Shown: positions 34,068-41,782, numbered from the stretch's first letter. The stretch is 64,000 nucleotides of DNA from Candidatus Binatia bacterium (GCA_023150935.1 JAKLJW010000022.1:1-64000); one strand, 5' to 3'. The notes: generated by a model not told the origin, from the letters alone. Translations and numbers: made by a program.

Positions 34068-35185
34068 CGCGGGCTCATCGCGCCCGGTCGAAACTCAAGC
34101 CCACAGGTTCCCGGTATTCGGTGGCCCCGGCAGTGCCCATCCAGTGGCGATCGACGCGGCGGGGCACGAGTGAGGCCGCCGCGCGCCTGGTACTGACGGT
34201 GGTGTGGCTGGCGGTTGCCGCCGGCCTGGCGCCGGTCTCCGTTGGCGCGGCCACAACCGATCACCTGTACGGGACGTGTATGTTACCCGGCGGGGAGGGC
34301 TGGGCGGTGGGGGCTTTCGGCACCGTTCTGCACACCCGGGATGGGGGAGCTAACTGGCAGGCGCAGGTGTCGGGCGTGACCGAACCGCTGTTCGGCGTCG
34401 CCTGCGCCGATCGGTTGCACGGTTGGGCGGTCGGTCGCGGCGGCGTGACAATCGCCACTCGGGACGGCGGTAAGACCTGGCGCACGCAAACCTCCGGCAC
34501 GACCAAGCACCTCTTCGCGGTTGTCGCGCTCGGGCCGCTGCTGGCCTGGGCGGTCGGAGACTGGGGGGCCGTCCTGACCACCGACGACGGCGGTATGACC
34601 TGGCAGGATCGTTCTCTCGACCGCGATGTCATTCTCAACGGCATGAGCTGGCCGGATCGCACGCACGGCTGGATCGTCGGCGAGGCGGGCGCCGTTTTCG
34701 CCACCGACGATGGCGGGGTGACGTGGCGTGAACGCCGGACCGGCGTCGACAAGACGCTCTTTGGCGTATGGTTCGAAACGCCGCAGCGCGGCTGGGTGGT
34801 TGGCATCGACGGGCTCATCCAGCGCACCGACGATGGCGGGGCGACCTGGGTGGTGCAGCACGGCGATGCCGCGGTGGCCGGACTGGAGCAGGTCGGTTTC
34901 GCACATACACTGGACAACCCGAGCCTGTACGACGTCGCGGTCGGCGACGGGTACGGTGTGGCCGTGGGCGATAACGGCAGCGTCTTCGTGAGCACCGACG
35001 GCGGCGCCCGCTGGCGGCGTTCCGCCGGTTTGCCCGCGGTCGGCTTGCGCTGGCTGCGCGGACTCGGCCTTGGCCATGGTGGGCGGGGCGTTCTGGTCGG
35101 GGCCAACGGCCTCGCGGCGGCCGTCGACGCGGCGCGGCTCGGCGGCCGCGAGGCGAGCGGGCATGCTCCCCAGGGCATGGATTGA
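34064..35185 (+). CDS. YCF48/BNR-type exported propeller protein
   Basis: This 373-residue protein has an N-terminal TM/signal segment (LVLTVVWLAVAAGLAPVSVG). About seven blades of the photosystem-II-assembly-factor YCF48 type follow, each with GWAVG--G and T-DGG-TW (Asp-box) elements. In non-photosynthetic bacteria such genes lie beside RND permeases and DUF1329/DUF1302 genes, as here. The GTG start overlaps the preceding stop, and the end overlaps the RND gene by 23 bp. It probably acts as a periplasmic accessory of the exporter. Confidence 0.82.
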   Translation: MTRAHRARSKLKPTGSRYSVAPAVPIQWRSTRRGTSEAAARLVLTVVWLAVAAGLAPVSVGAATTDHLYGTCMLPGGEGWAVGAFGTVLHTRDGGANWQAQVSGVTEPLFGVACADRLHGWAVGRGGVTIATRDGGKTWRTQTSGTTKHLFAVVALGPLLAWAVGDWGAVLTTDDGGMTWQDRSLDRDVILNGMSWPDRTHGWIVGEAGAVFATDDGGVTWRERRTGVDKTLFGVWFETPQRGWVVGIDGLIQRTDDGGATWVVQHGDAAVAGLEQVGFAHTLDNPSLYDVAVGDGYGVAVGDNGSVFVSTDGGARWRRSAGLPAVGLRWLRGLGLGHGGRGVLVGANGLAAAVDAARLGGREASGHAPQGMD

Positions 35186-37556
35186 GCGCTACCTCGCCTT
35201 CCTCCTGCGCAACCGCCTGACGGTCGCGCTTGGGATTGCCGCGGGAACGGCGTTCTTCGTCTGGTACGCGATCTTCCGGCTGGCGATCGTGCCGAACTTC
35301 CTGGATCTCCAGCCGCCCAACCACCCGTACATTCGCGTCTACCACAAGTACCGCGGCATGTTCGGCACTTCGAACCTGCTGGCCATCGCCGTCGAAGCGC
35401 GGCAGGGGACCATCTTCGACGACCCGGCTATCGTCGAGACGGTCGACCGCATTACGCTCGATCTGCTGCAGCAGGTGCCGGGGGTGAACCCCGAGCAGGT
35501 CATCTCGATCACGCACCCGAAGTTGAAGACAACCCTCACCTCGGGGTCGGGCATCAAGGTGGTGCCGCTGGTCTACCCGCGGCTGCCGCGCGACGCCGAG
35601 GATCTCGAGTTCCTGCGCAAGAAGATTTACACCACTGAAGGCGTACGCGGCCTCTTTGTCTCCCCGGACGACACCTCGACGCTGATCACCGCCGGCTTCT
35701 GGGAGGAGTACTTCGACCTGCCGGCCATGTGGCGCAAGATCGGGGAAATCAAGCAGCGCGAAGAAGCCGGCGGCAAGGTCCGCATCCACGTTACCGGCTT
35801 CCCGATCCTGTACGCGTACTTCATGGACACTTTGCCGACGATGGGCTGGGTGTTGGGGGCCACTGCCGCCGCGATCGTGCTGTTGCTCTGGTTCTACTTT
35901 CGGACCGTGCAGGGCGTGGCGATCCCCGTGTTCTCCGGACTGATGAGCGCGGTGTGGGGTCTCGGCTTCGCGGGTCTGTGCGGTTTCACGCTGAATCCTC
36001 TCGTCATCGTCGTCTTCGTACTGATTACGGCGCGCGCGCTGAGTCATTCCGTGCAGTCGATGGAGCGCTACCACGAAGAGTACTTCCTTTGCGGGGACAA
36101 GCGCGAGGCGATCTTGCGGTCGTACGTGAGTCTGTACAGCCCGGCGATGGTTTCGATCGCCGCCGACACGGCGGCGACACTGACCATCGCGGTCGCGACC
36201 ATCCCGTTGATGCGCAAACTCGCCTTCGTGGCCGCCTTCTGGATCCTCTCGATCTTTCTGAGCGTGGTGACGCTGCACCCCATCATCCTGTCGTACGTTC
36301 GGCCGCCCCGGCGCGTGCCGCGGCCGGGGCGCTGGTCGGATGCGCTTTACACGGCAATCACGCGCCTGCTCGTTGCGCTCGGCGCCGGGCCGATGCGCTG
36401 GGCCGTGGTCGCTCTGTTTGCGGCCACGATGGTCTTCGGGCTGTACTACGGACATCAATTGAAGACCGGCGACACCGAGCCCGGCGCGGCGCTGCTGTAC
36501 GCGGACCATCCTTACAACGTCGCCTTCCGGCGATTGAACGAGAAGTTCGTCGGCGTCGCCAGTCAACTGGTGATCATCGCGGAGGGCAAGAAGCCGGGCG
36601 CTATCCGCGATGCGCGCACGCTGCAACAGATCGATCGCTTCCAGCGCCACATGGAGCAAGGCGAGGGGGCGACCGGTTCGTTGACGGCCAATACGTTGCT
36701 CAAGAAGATCTTCCGCACTTTTCGCGAGGGCGATCCGAAATGGGAGATGCTGCCGGCCGATGCGGATCATATCGGCCAGTTGTTCTTCCTGCTGGCGTCC
36801 GGAACGGGCCGCGGCGAGATGGATCGTTTTTTCAGTCCCGACGCCACTAACGCGACGATCACGGTCTTTTACGACAGTTACGACAACAACGTCATCGGCA
36901 GCGCCATCGAGCGGGCACAGGCGTACATCGCGTCGCACGTCAGCCCCGACGACGACGTGCGCTACCGACTCGCCGGCGGGTTGCTCGGCATCCTTGCGGC
37001 GACCAACGAGGAAGTCGATTGGTCTTATCGGGTCAACGTGCCGTTGATCTTTCTTTCGGTCTTCCTGCTGAGCTGGCTCACGTACAGGTCGGTCATCGGC
37101 GCGTTGATCGTGCTGATTCCCTCGCTGGTGGCGCAGCCGCTTTCCGAGGCGGTGATGTTTCTCATGGGGATCGACTTCAATATCAATTCGCTCCCCGTGG
37201 CCGCCATCGGCATTGGCATCGGTATAGACTACGGGTATTACGTGCTCAGTCGCATAGTCGAGGAATACGAGAAGACCGGCGATTTCGAGGTGGCCAATCG
37301 GATCGCGCTTGCCACCACCGGCAAGGCGATCATCTTTACCGGGACGACGCTGGTGGTGAGTGTGATGTTCTGGCTCTTTCATCCGTTGAAGTTCGCCTCC
37401 GAGATGGCCTTTCTGCTGATGATGTTGATGATCTTCCACGCCGTCGGTGCGCTCGTCTTCATTCCCGCCCTGGTGTCGCTCTTGCGGCCTCGCTTTGCGG
37501 TGGAGCGGGCCGAGCGGCGCGTGCGCCTGGGGGCGGAAGTAAGCGCGGAAGGATGA
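35163..37556 (+). CDS. RND superfamily (MMPL-like) exporter
   Basis: This 797-residue integral membrane protein has the two-fold RND layout: TM1 (17-38), a periplasmic loop, a five-helix bundle (about 222-375), TM7, a second loop and a second bundle (about 620-775). The motif AAIGIGIGIDYGYYVLSRI carries the conserved TM Asp of MMPL/HpnN-type exporters, and FTGTTLVVSVMFWLF follows. Such proteins move lipids or hydrophobic molecules to the outer membrane. It starts inside the YCF48 gene, and its stop overlaps the ATG of the DUF1329 gene (ATGA), so the three products are made together. Confidence 0.88.
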   Translation: MLPRAWIERYLAFLLRNRLTVALGIAAGTAFFVWYAIFRLAIVPNFLDLQPPNHPYIRVYHKYRGMFGTSNLLAIAVEARQGTIFDDPAIVETVDRITLDLLQQVPGVNPEQVISITHPKLKTTLTSGSGIKVVPLVYPRLPRDAEDLEFLRKKIYTTEGVRGLFVSPDDTSTLITAGFWEEYFDLPAMWRKIGEIKQREEAGGKVRIHVTGFPILYAYFMDTLPTMGWVLGATAAAIVLLLWFYFRTVQGVAIPVFSGLMSAVWGLGFAGLCGFTLNPLVIVVFVLITARALSHSVQSMERYHEEYFLCGDKREAILRSYVSLYSPAMVSIAADTAATLTIAVATIPLMRKLAFVAAFWILSIFLSVVTLHPIILSYVRPPRRVPRPGRWSDALYTAITRLLVALGAGPMRWAVVALFAATMVFGLYYGHQLKTGDTEPGAALLYADHPYNVAFRRLNEKFVGVASQLVIIAEGKKPGAIRDARTLQQIDRFQRHMEQGEGATGSLTANTLLKKIFRTFREGDPKWEMLPADADHIGQLFFLLASGTGRGEMDRFFSPDATNATITVFYDSYDNNVIGSAIERAQAYIASHVSPDDDVRYRLAGGLLGILAATNEEVDWSYRVNVPLIFLSVFLLSWLTYRSVIGALIVLIPSLVAQPLSEAVMFLMGIDFNINSLPVAAIGIGIGIDYGYYVLSRIVEEYEKTGDFEVANRIALATTGKAIIFTGTTLVVSVMFWLFHPLKFASEMAFLLMMLMIFHAVGALVFIPALVSLLRPRFAVERAERRVRLGAEVSAEG

Positions 37557-38923
37557 CGGTCCGGGGGGCGACGGTGAACGTCAGGTTGGTGCTGCTGCTG
37601 GTGGCTGCCGCCGTTGCCGGGGTCGGCGCCGCGCGCGCGGACGGCGGGCCGCCGACTGGCACCGACGGCCTTGCCCCGGGCACCGTGCTCGACCCCACGA
37701 CCGCCGCCGCGGCCGGCGAACTCCTGCCGCCCGAGATCCTGCGCCACTACGAAAGCGGCCGGTACCGCAATCCCATCGTCGACTGGCCGCTCGGCGTGTT
37801 TCGCTGGGAACCGTCGTTTAAGGCCGCCACGGACGACAACCGGGGCCGCTACGACGTGGACGCCGCGGGAATGATCGTGGAGAAGGCCGGCGGCAAGCAG
37901 CCGCCTTTCGTCTATGGGCTGCCGTTCCCGTCGATCGATCCGCAGGATCGGACCGCCGCCATCAAGATTCTCTGGAACTACCAGTATCACTACTGGAGCG
38001 AAGGCAACAGCAACAACGTGACGGCGCTGAGCTGGGTCAACCCCGGCGGGCTCGACCGCGAAGCGGTGCAGGATGTCCGCTTCCTATACTACGACGGCCA
38101 GGACGCTGACCGCCGCGTGCCCAACCCGAACAACTTCTCGCAGCAGTTCGTTACCATGGCCCTGGCGCCGGCCGACCTCAACGGGACGGCCACGCTCACC
38201 TGGCGATACCGAGACGCCCACAAGCGAGACGCCGTCTGGGTCTACGTGCCCGCCTTGCGCCGGGTCCGGGCGGTCAGCCCCGCCAACCGCTCCGACGGCT
38301 TTCTCGGTTCGGACATGAGTCAGGACGACGGACCTTTCTTCGACGGCAAGCCGGAGGACTTCGTCTGGGCGCTGGCCGGGGAGGCGGACACGTTGCGATT
38401 GGTCGATCCGTGGAGCTTCAACGGGGGCGGGCCGGGATCGCAGAAGTGGCTGACGACGGGGGGGTGGCGCGCGGTCTGGCCCCGCATGCCGGTGGCCGGA
38501 TTTCAGGACTCGCAATGGCGGGGCGTGGCGTGGGCTCCGTTGCCGGCCGGATTGGCGCGCCGGCGGTGTTGGATCGTCGAGGGGACGCCGCGGGACCGCT
38601 ACTATCTTTACGGCCGGGTGCAGCTTTACATCGACAAGGAAACGTATCAGGGCGCCTGGAACCGCAAGTTCTCGTGGTCGGGCGAACTCCTGAACACCGT
38701 GCAGGTGGTGGTGTATCAGAAGCAACCCTTCGAACGGCCGGATGGGGTCAAGGACTGGATTTGGGATTCGAACTTTTCCTACCAGGCGGCGGAGAACCTG
38801 AAGCAGAATCGAGCCACGGTCGCCGGCCTGGTCCCCCGCGGGTCGGAGGTGCCGAACGACCGGCGGGTGACCTTCGAGCCGGGGCTCTTCGAGTCGCAGA
38901 CCCTGCACCGGCTGGGCAAGTAG
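37553..38923 (+). CDS. DUF1329 (LolB-like outer-membrane-associated) protein
   Basis: This 456-residue exported protein is of the DUF1329 family. It has a signal peptide of about 30 residues (LVLLLVAAAVAGVGAARA), then the domain with NPGGLDREAVQDVRFLYYDG, NNFSQQFVTMALAPADLNGT, YVPALRRVRAVSPANRSDGF and the late RKFSWSGELLNTVQVVVYQ. DUF1329 is regularly encoded next to RND exporters and usually next to a DUF1302 outer-membrane porin-like protein, which is absent here. The fold is thought to bind lipids in a LolB-like manner. A strong hairpin 24 bp after the stop may end the operon. Confidence 0.85.
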   Translation: MTVRGATVNVRLVLLLVAAAVAGVGAARADGGPPTGTDGLAPGTVLDPTTAAAAGELLPPEILRHYESGRYRNPIVDWPLGVFRWEPSFKAATDDNRGRYDVDAAGMIVEKAGGKQPPFVYGLPFPSIDPQDRTAAIKILWNYQYHYWSEGNSNNVTALSWVNPGGLDREAVQDVRFLYYDGQDADRRVPNPNNFSQQFVTMALAPADLNGTATLTWRYRDAHKRDAVWVYVPALRRVRAVSPANRSDGFLGSDMSQDDGPFFDGKPEDFVWALAGEADTLRLVDPWSFNGGGPGSQKWLTTGGWRAVWPRMPVAGFQDSQWRGVAWAPLPAGLARRRCWIVEGTPRDRYYLYGRVQLYIDKETYQGAWNRKFSWSGELLNTVQVVVYQKQPFERPDGVKDWIWDSNFSYQAAENLKQNRATVAGLVPRGSEVPNDRRVTFEPGLFESQTLHRLGK

Positions 38924-38947
38924 GAAAGCTGCGTACCCGGAGAGCGT

Positions 38948-38997
38948 GCGCGGAGCGCCCGCTCCACCACGCTCACGGTGGAACGCGCGCTCCGCGC
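38948..38997. terminator. Long GC hairpin after the DUF1329 operon
   Basis: The arms 38948-38968 and 38977-38997 pair at 19 of 21 positions around an 8-nt loop. There is no T-run, so it may be a Rho-independent-like stem, an mRNA 3' stabiliser or a mobile-repeat remnant. The truncated toxin frame on the other strand ends inside it. Confidence 0.5.
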
Positions 38998-39167
38998 GCG
39001 TTTGGCGGTGAGGCGACGGAGTAGCCGGAAAGCTTCTCGCTTCCGTGCGGGCGCGGCTCGGTGGTCAGTTCCAGGATCGATACGGCCGCATTTCCGCGGA
39101 GGTCCCTGGGGAGGGCGCGCAGATCCTTCACGACGCTTCTGCTAATCTGCAGCGTCCACGCGGGCAA
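38973..39167 (-). pseudogene. RelE/ParE-type toxin, 3' truncated
   Basis: This frame reads WTLQISRSVVKDLRALPRD and later EPRPHGSEKLSGYS, matching the first 50 residues of RelE-superfamily toxins (core '...LRALP...RP.G.EKL.G'). The expected continuation, with the WRIRVGDYRVLY-type beta strands, is missing. Instead the frame enters the 38948-38997 hairpin and stops. Only TTG start candidates exist (39167 or 39188). It overlaps the end of the antitoxin gene by 26 bp, normal for such pairs. It is probably non-functional. Confidence 0.55.
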
Positions 39168-39336
39168 GCAGATCCTCGAGTGACGCAATGGCGATCCGGG
39201 GCTCCGACTTCCGCTCCTCGATCAGTTGCAGGTCCTCCAGTTCCTCGAGTCGCTCAACCAGGGCGCGAAACTCGTCAATGGGCAGAACAACCGCCGTCTT
39301 GTGCCCTTCCGAATCGATCAAGAACTGGGCGTTCAT
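39142..39336 (-). CDS. Phd/RelB-like antitoxin
   Basis: This 64-residue protein has its ATG at 39336, behind the ribosome-binding site GGAGGGG. It begins MNAQFLIDSEGHKTAVVLPI, a short beta-strand dimerisation/DNA-binding start. It continues DEFRALVERLEELEDLQLIE and ends in LEDLLARVDAAD, a helical tail that would wrap the toxin. It is the first gene of a two-gene toxin-antitoxin locus whose toxin is truncated. Confidence 0.65.
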   Translation of the reverse strand: MNAQFLIDSEGHKTAVVLPIDEFRALVERLEELEDLQLIEERKSEPRIAIASLEDLLARVDAAD

Positions 39337-39540
39337 ATGACCCCTCCGCCGGTACCTCCTGCCTAACGGCAAATGCCGTGGACGGCAAGCGCAGTACGCG
39401 ATTTGGGGGTCGCACCAGTGCCCGGTCACCTGCGCCCGCAGATGGGACTCGCGGCCGAGGTTGGGCACTGCCGACCGAGCGAAGAGCCAACGCGCCGCGT
39501 CGCGATTGACGGCGTGCGGATGAGCGACGATCAGGTCCGC

Positions 39541-39620
39541 GACGGCGGGCCTCGGCGAAAAAGGTCGCCAGGTGTTCGTGCGCCAGCCGGTGCAACACGG
39601 TGCCCTCGGGATGGCGGCGG
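39541..39620 (-). pseudogene. IS91-type transposase remnant
   Basis: A short minus-strand stretch reads YTRRHPEGTVLHRLAHEHLA followed by TFFAEAR. It resembles the N-terminal region of IS91-family Y2 transposases (YxPR-PE-TVLYRVV-EHL-TFLAEA). No start, zinc-finger region or catalytic part can be followed in any single frame. It is a decayed remnant in a 700-bp gap (39337-40032) that otherwise has no gene. Confidence 0.4.
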
Positions 39621-39776
39621 GTATACGCGCATTGGCCACGCCCCGGCCCCACGCCGCACTCACATCCGGCCCGCAACGATTGCTAAACACTCTGGTTCAT
39701 AAATTCGCCAACGTATTCTACATGACGCGACCCGCTCACCCTTATGCTACCAGCTCACCCTTTCTACAGGTTGCGA

Positions 39777-39992
39777 CCCGCTCACCCTAAGCCTGTCGAA
39801 GGGTGAGCCTGTCGATAGGGTGAGCTAACCGGTCGACATGGCCATCGCTCCCGCGTCGGTGTAGAAGAAGCGCAAGATGTCGTTCTGGGTTTATCTCCTA
39901 CGATGTGCCGATGGTTCATTCCAGGTTGGGCATACCGATAACCTCGAGCAACGAATGGAACAGCACGCTTCGACAGGCTCAGGGTGAGCGGG
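39777..39992. repeat. 25-bp inverted repeats flanking a 166-bp segment
   Basis: The arms at 39777-39801 and 39968-39992 are perfect inverted copies except for one base (CCCGCTCACCCT, A or G, AGCCTGTCGAAG). Extra partial copies (CTCACCCT, GTCGATAGGGTGAGC) lie at 39736-39760 and 39810-39825. The enclosed segment has no convincing ORF. The unit is a known type of mobile intergenic repeat. Confidence 0.65.
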
Positions 39993-40032
39993 TGCGGATG
40001 CGTTGCCATACTTCTGCCGACGAGTACGTAAG

Positions 40033-40743
40033 ATGAACGTTTCGGACGATCTCCGCGCTAACCTGCAGGGCAGCTTCGGCACTATCCTCGCCGACCCCCC
40101 GTGGCGGTTTGAAAACCGCACTGGGAAGATGGCCCCCGAACACCGCCGACTGCGCCGCTACGAGACGATGAGTATCCAGGACATCAAGGCGCTACCTGTG
40201 TCGGAACTCGCCGCACCTCGCTCCCACCTGTACCTCTGGACACCCAACGCACTCCTTCAATGGGGGCTGGATACGATGAGTGCGTGGGGGTTCACGTACA
40301 AGGGCAATCTGGTTTGGTACAAGGTGCGCTACGATGGAGGCCCTGACGGTCGCGGCGTCGGGTTCTACTTCCGGAACGTAACCGAACTGGTGCTCTTCGG
40401 CGTGCGCGGCAATCTCCGCACGAAAGCGCCGGGGCGCCGTCAAGTGAACCTGTTTGCTTCCCGTAAGCGTGAGCACTCGTGCAAACCGGACCAACTATAC
40501 GATATCATCGAAGACTGCTCCCCCGGTCCTTTCCTCGAACTGTTCGCTCGTCACTGCCGCGACGGCTGGGAGCAGTGGGGCGACGAACTCGAACAAGCAC
40601 CCCATCGGCACCTGCCCATTCCGCGTCGCCGTACCGGCGCGTCAGTTCCAAGCGTCGGCCCGGCACCGGTTACCCCCCGACTGAGGTTTCGTCAGGTGTC
40701 CCGCAAGTGCTTGTTGCAGTTCCCTTCGGGGGTCGACCTGTAG
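40033..40743 (+). CDS. MT-A70-family adenine N6-methyltransferase
   Basis: This 236-residue methyltransferase carries the catalytic motif DPPW (21-24) after the strand FGTILA. It also has SHLYLWTPNALLQWGLD, FTYKGNLVWYKVRYDG and GFYFRNVTELVLFGVRG, all standard MT-A70 blocks, and KPDQLYDIIEDCSPGPFLELFAR near the C-terminus. It should transfer a methyl group from SAM to adenine N6 in DNA. No restriction endonuclease is adjacent, so it is an orphan or phage/cassette-borne enzyme. The ATG at 40033 was chosen because the domain begins there. The final 45 residues are a basic, Pro-rich tail with no family match, probably read-through into repeat DNA. Confidence 0.85.
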   Translation: MNVSDDLRANLQGSFGTILADPPWRFENRTGKMAPEHRRLRRYETMSIQDIKALPVSELAAPRSHLYLWTPNALLQWGLDTMSAWGFTYKGNLVWYKVRYDGGPDGRGVGFYFRNVTELVLFGVRGNLRTKAPGRRQVNLFASRKREHSCKPDQLYDIIEDCSPGPFLELFARHCRDGWEQWGDELEQAPHRHLPIPRRRTGASVPSVGPAPVTPRLRFRQVSRKCLLQFPSGVDL

Positions 40744-40757
40744 TTCGGCGTGAACCA

Positions 40758-40877
40758 ATCGGGGTCGGAATCGGGATCGGGATCGGAATCGAGGACGACC
40801 CGAGCTTCGGCCACGAGCGACTCTGGGTACGCCGGGCAACGGATCGATTCCGATACCGATTCCGATACCGACCCCGA
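40758..40877. repeat. Inverted hexamer array
   Basis: Bases 40758-40794 (GGTCGGAATCGGGATCGG and onward) and 40843-40877 (GATTCCGATACC hexamers repeated, ending CCGACCCCGAG) are imperfect inverse complements separated by about 48 nt. The same hexamers form a hairpin at 3769-3842 and a shorter array at 41688-41705. Confidence 0.65.
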
Positions 40878-40900
40878 GGGGAACTCGCCGCCAGGGAAAT

Positions 40901-40990
40901 GCCGAACAAGACGCTCCACCAGACCGGCGCCACGCGGCCAGGCTGGCCGCGTTCCGGTCCGGTGCCGGCTGGTGAACGGGAGCGTTCGGC
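40901..40990 (+). other. attC-like recombination site 1
   Basis: This 90-nt imperfect palindrome has integron attC layout. R'' is GCCGAAC (40901-40907), and R' is its perfect complement GTTCGGC (40984-40990, cleavage expected after G). An unpaired AAGAC spacer follows R''. GCTCC pairs with GGAGC and ACCAG with CTGGT, then an 8-bp and a perfect 10-bp apical stem (ACGCGGCCAG/CTGGCCGCGT). Extrahelical bases lie on one strand only, as in true attC sites. Confidence 0.65.
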
Positions 40991-41037
40991 AGGTGACCCA
41001 GACCGTGCTACGAGGCACCGCGTCGGCGACCCGGTGC

Positions 41038-41337
41038 ATGGCCTTCACGATCATCTACTCGCCAGAAGCAGTTGAGCACCTTGCGGTGCTCCCGAAAGCC
41101 ACGCAGGTACTCGTGGTCGACCAAGTAGAAGAGCACCTCACGCACGAACCGGCGCTGCCGACCCGGAGGCGCAAGCTTCTTCGCCCTAATCCGATCGCTC
41201 CGTGGGAACTTCGATTGGGTGATATCCGGGTCTTTTACGCTATCGAGGAAGGGCCGGAATCCCTTGTCAAGATTGCAGCGGTCGGCATCAAGCACCATAA
41301 TGAGTTGTGGATCGGCAGGGAGAAGATCGACTTATGA
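41038..41337 (+). CDS. RelE/ParE-family toxin
   Basis: This 99-residue toxin begins MAFTIIYSPEAVEHLAVLPK and continues through RRRKLLRPNPIAPWELRLGD, then IRVFYAIEEGPESLVKIAAV and ends GIKHHNELWIGREKIDL. The RxGxxRVFY-like strand and C-terminal basic/aromatic residues fit RelE-superfamily mRNA interferases, and all beta strands are present, so it looks intact. It precedes its antitoxin (ATGA overlap at 41334), the reverse of the classical order but common in HigBA-like modules. It lies between two attC-like sites, so it forms the body of one integron-type cassette. Confidence 0.78.
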   Translation: MAFTIIYSPEAVEHLAVLPKATQVLVVDQVEEHLTHEPALPTRRRKLLRPNPIAPWELRLGDIRVFYAIEEGPESLVKIAAVGIKHHNELWIGREKIDL

Positions 41338-41678
41338 AAGCCATCGAGTTGTCCGACGTCTCAGCCTTAGCCCCCTACTTGGGACGCGGCGCGGATGAAC
41401 CGCTGCTCCTCACCGATCACGGGCATGTCGTCGCCACCATCGTACCGGCCGACGAGCAGGACGCTGAGAGCATGCTGCTCAGCATCAATCCGAAGTTCCA
41501 AGCCATCCTGGAACGATCACGGAAACGCCTGGAGACGGAAGGAGGTATCTCGACCGACGAGGTACGAGAACGCCTCGGGCTACCGTCAAAGCGCGGCCGA
41601 ACAAAGCGCTCCACCCGCCCGCGGCCGCGGAGCCGTTCCGGGAAGACCGCGGCGTCGCGTTCTGGCCGCAGCGGCTGA
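41334..41678 (+). CDS. Phd/YefM-like antitoxin of the cassette pair
   Basis: The ATG overlaps the toxin stop. The product of 114 residues starts MKAIELSDVSALAPYLGRGA and continues EPLLLTDHGHVVATIVPADE. This is a Phd-type DNA-binding/dimerisation region, followed by a helical segment (PKFQAILERSRKRLETEGG) and STDEVRERLGLP, the usual end. The last 30 residues (Arg/Ser-rich) are encoded inside the downstream attC-like site, a typical overrun for cassette genes. It should neutralise the RelE-like toxin and repress the pair. Confidence 0.72.
   Translation: MKAIELSDVSALAPYLGRGADEPLLLTDHGHVVATIVPADEQDAESMLLSINPKFQAILERSRKRLETEGGISTDEVRERLGLPSKRGRTKRSTRPRPRSRSGKTAASRSGRSG
41593..41669 (+). other. 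attC-like recombination site 2
   Basis: GCGGCCGAAC (41593-41602) pairs with GTTCTGGCCGC (41659-41669) apart from one bulged T. The following AAAGCGCTCCACC matches the AAGACGCTCCACC of site 1 at nearly every position. The inner stems are less regular than in site 1. With site 1 it bounds a unit of about 675 bp (40985-41659) holding only the toxin-antitoxin pair. Confidence 0.5.
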
Positions 41679-41750
41679 GCAACGGATCGATTCCGATACC
41701 GACCCCGAGGGGAACTCGCTGCCCGGGAATTGCGGAACAAGACGCTCCAC
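41679..41750. repeat. Second copy of the pre-attC repeat
   Basis: This 72-bp stretch matches 40836-40920 apart from a 12-bp deletion of two hexamers and a few substitutions. It runs from GCAACGGATCGATTCC through CCCCGAGGGGAACTCGC to GAACAAGACGCTCCACC. The last part is a third attC-type R''-L'' half site (GCGGAAC at 41732-41738), but no matching R' follows. Confidence 0.65.
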
Positions 41751-41782
41751 CCGGGGGCGCGCGGTAACGAGCGCGCCCCCGG
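41751..41782. terminator. Perfect 12-bp hairpin between convergent genes
   Basis: CCGGGGGCGCGC (41751-41762) and GCGCGCCCCCGG (41771-41782) are perfect complements around GGTAACGA. The hairpin lies between the convergent antitoxin gene and the minus-strand zinc-binding gene. It could serve as a bidirectional transcription stop or be the remnant stem of the half attC site; no T-run follows. Confidence 0.45.

Noticed and set aside
34815-37439. An 874-codon minus-strand frame opposite the RND exporter
   Set aside because: Low-complexity Arg/His/Asp composition and exact antisense register to the exporter; a GC-skew shadow.
40033-40743. Restriction-modification system around the MT-A70 methyltransferase
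   Set aside because: Neighbours are repeats and a toxin-antitoxin cassette; no endonuclease gene is present.
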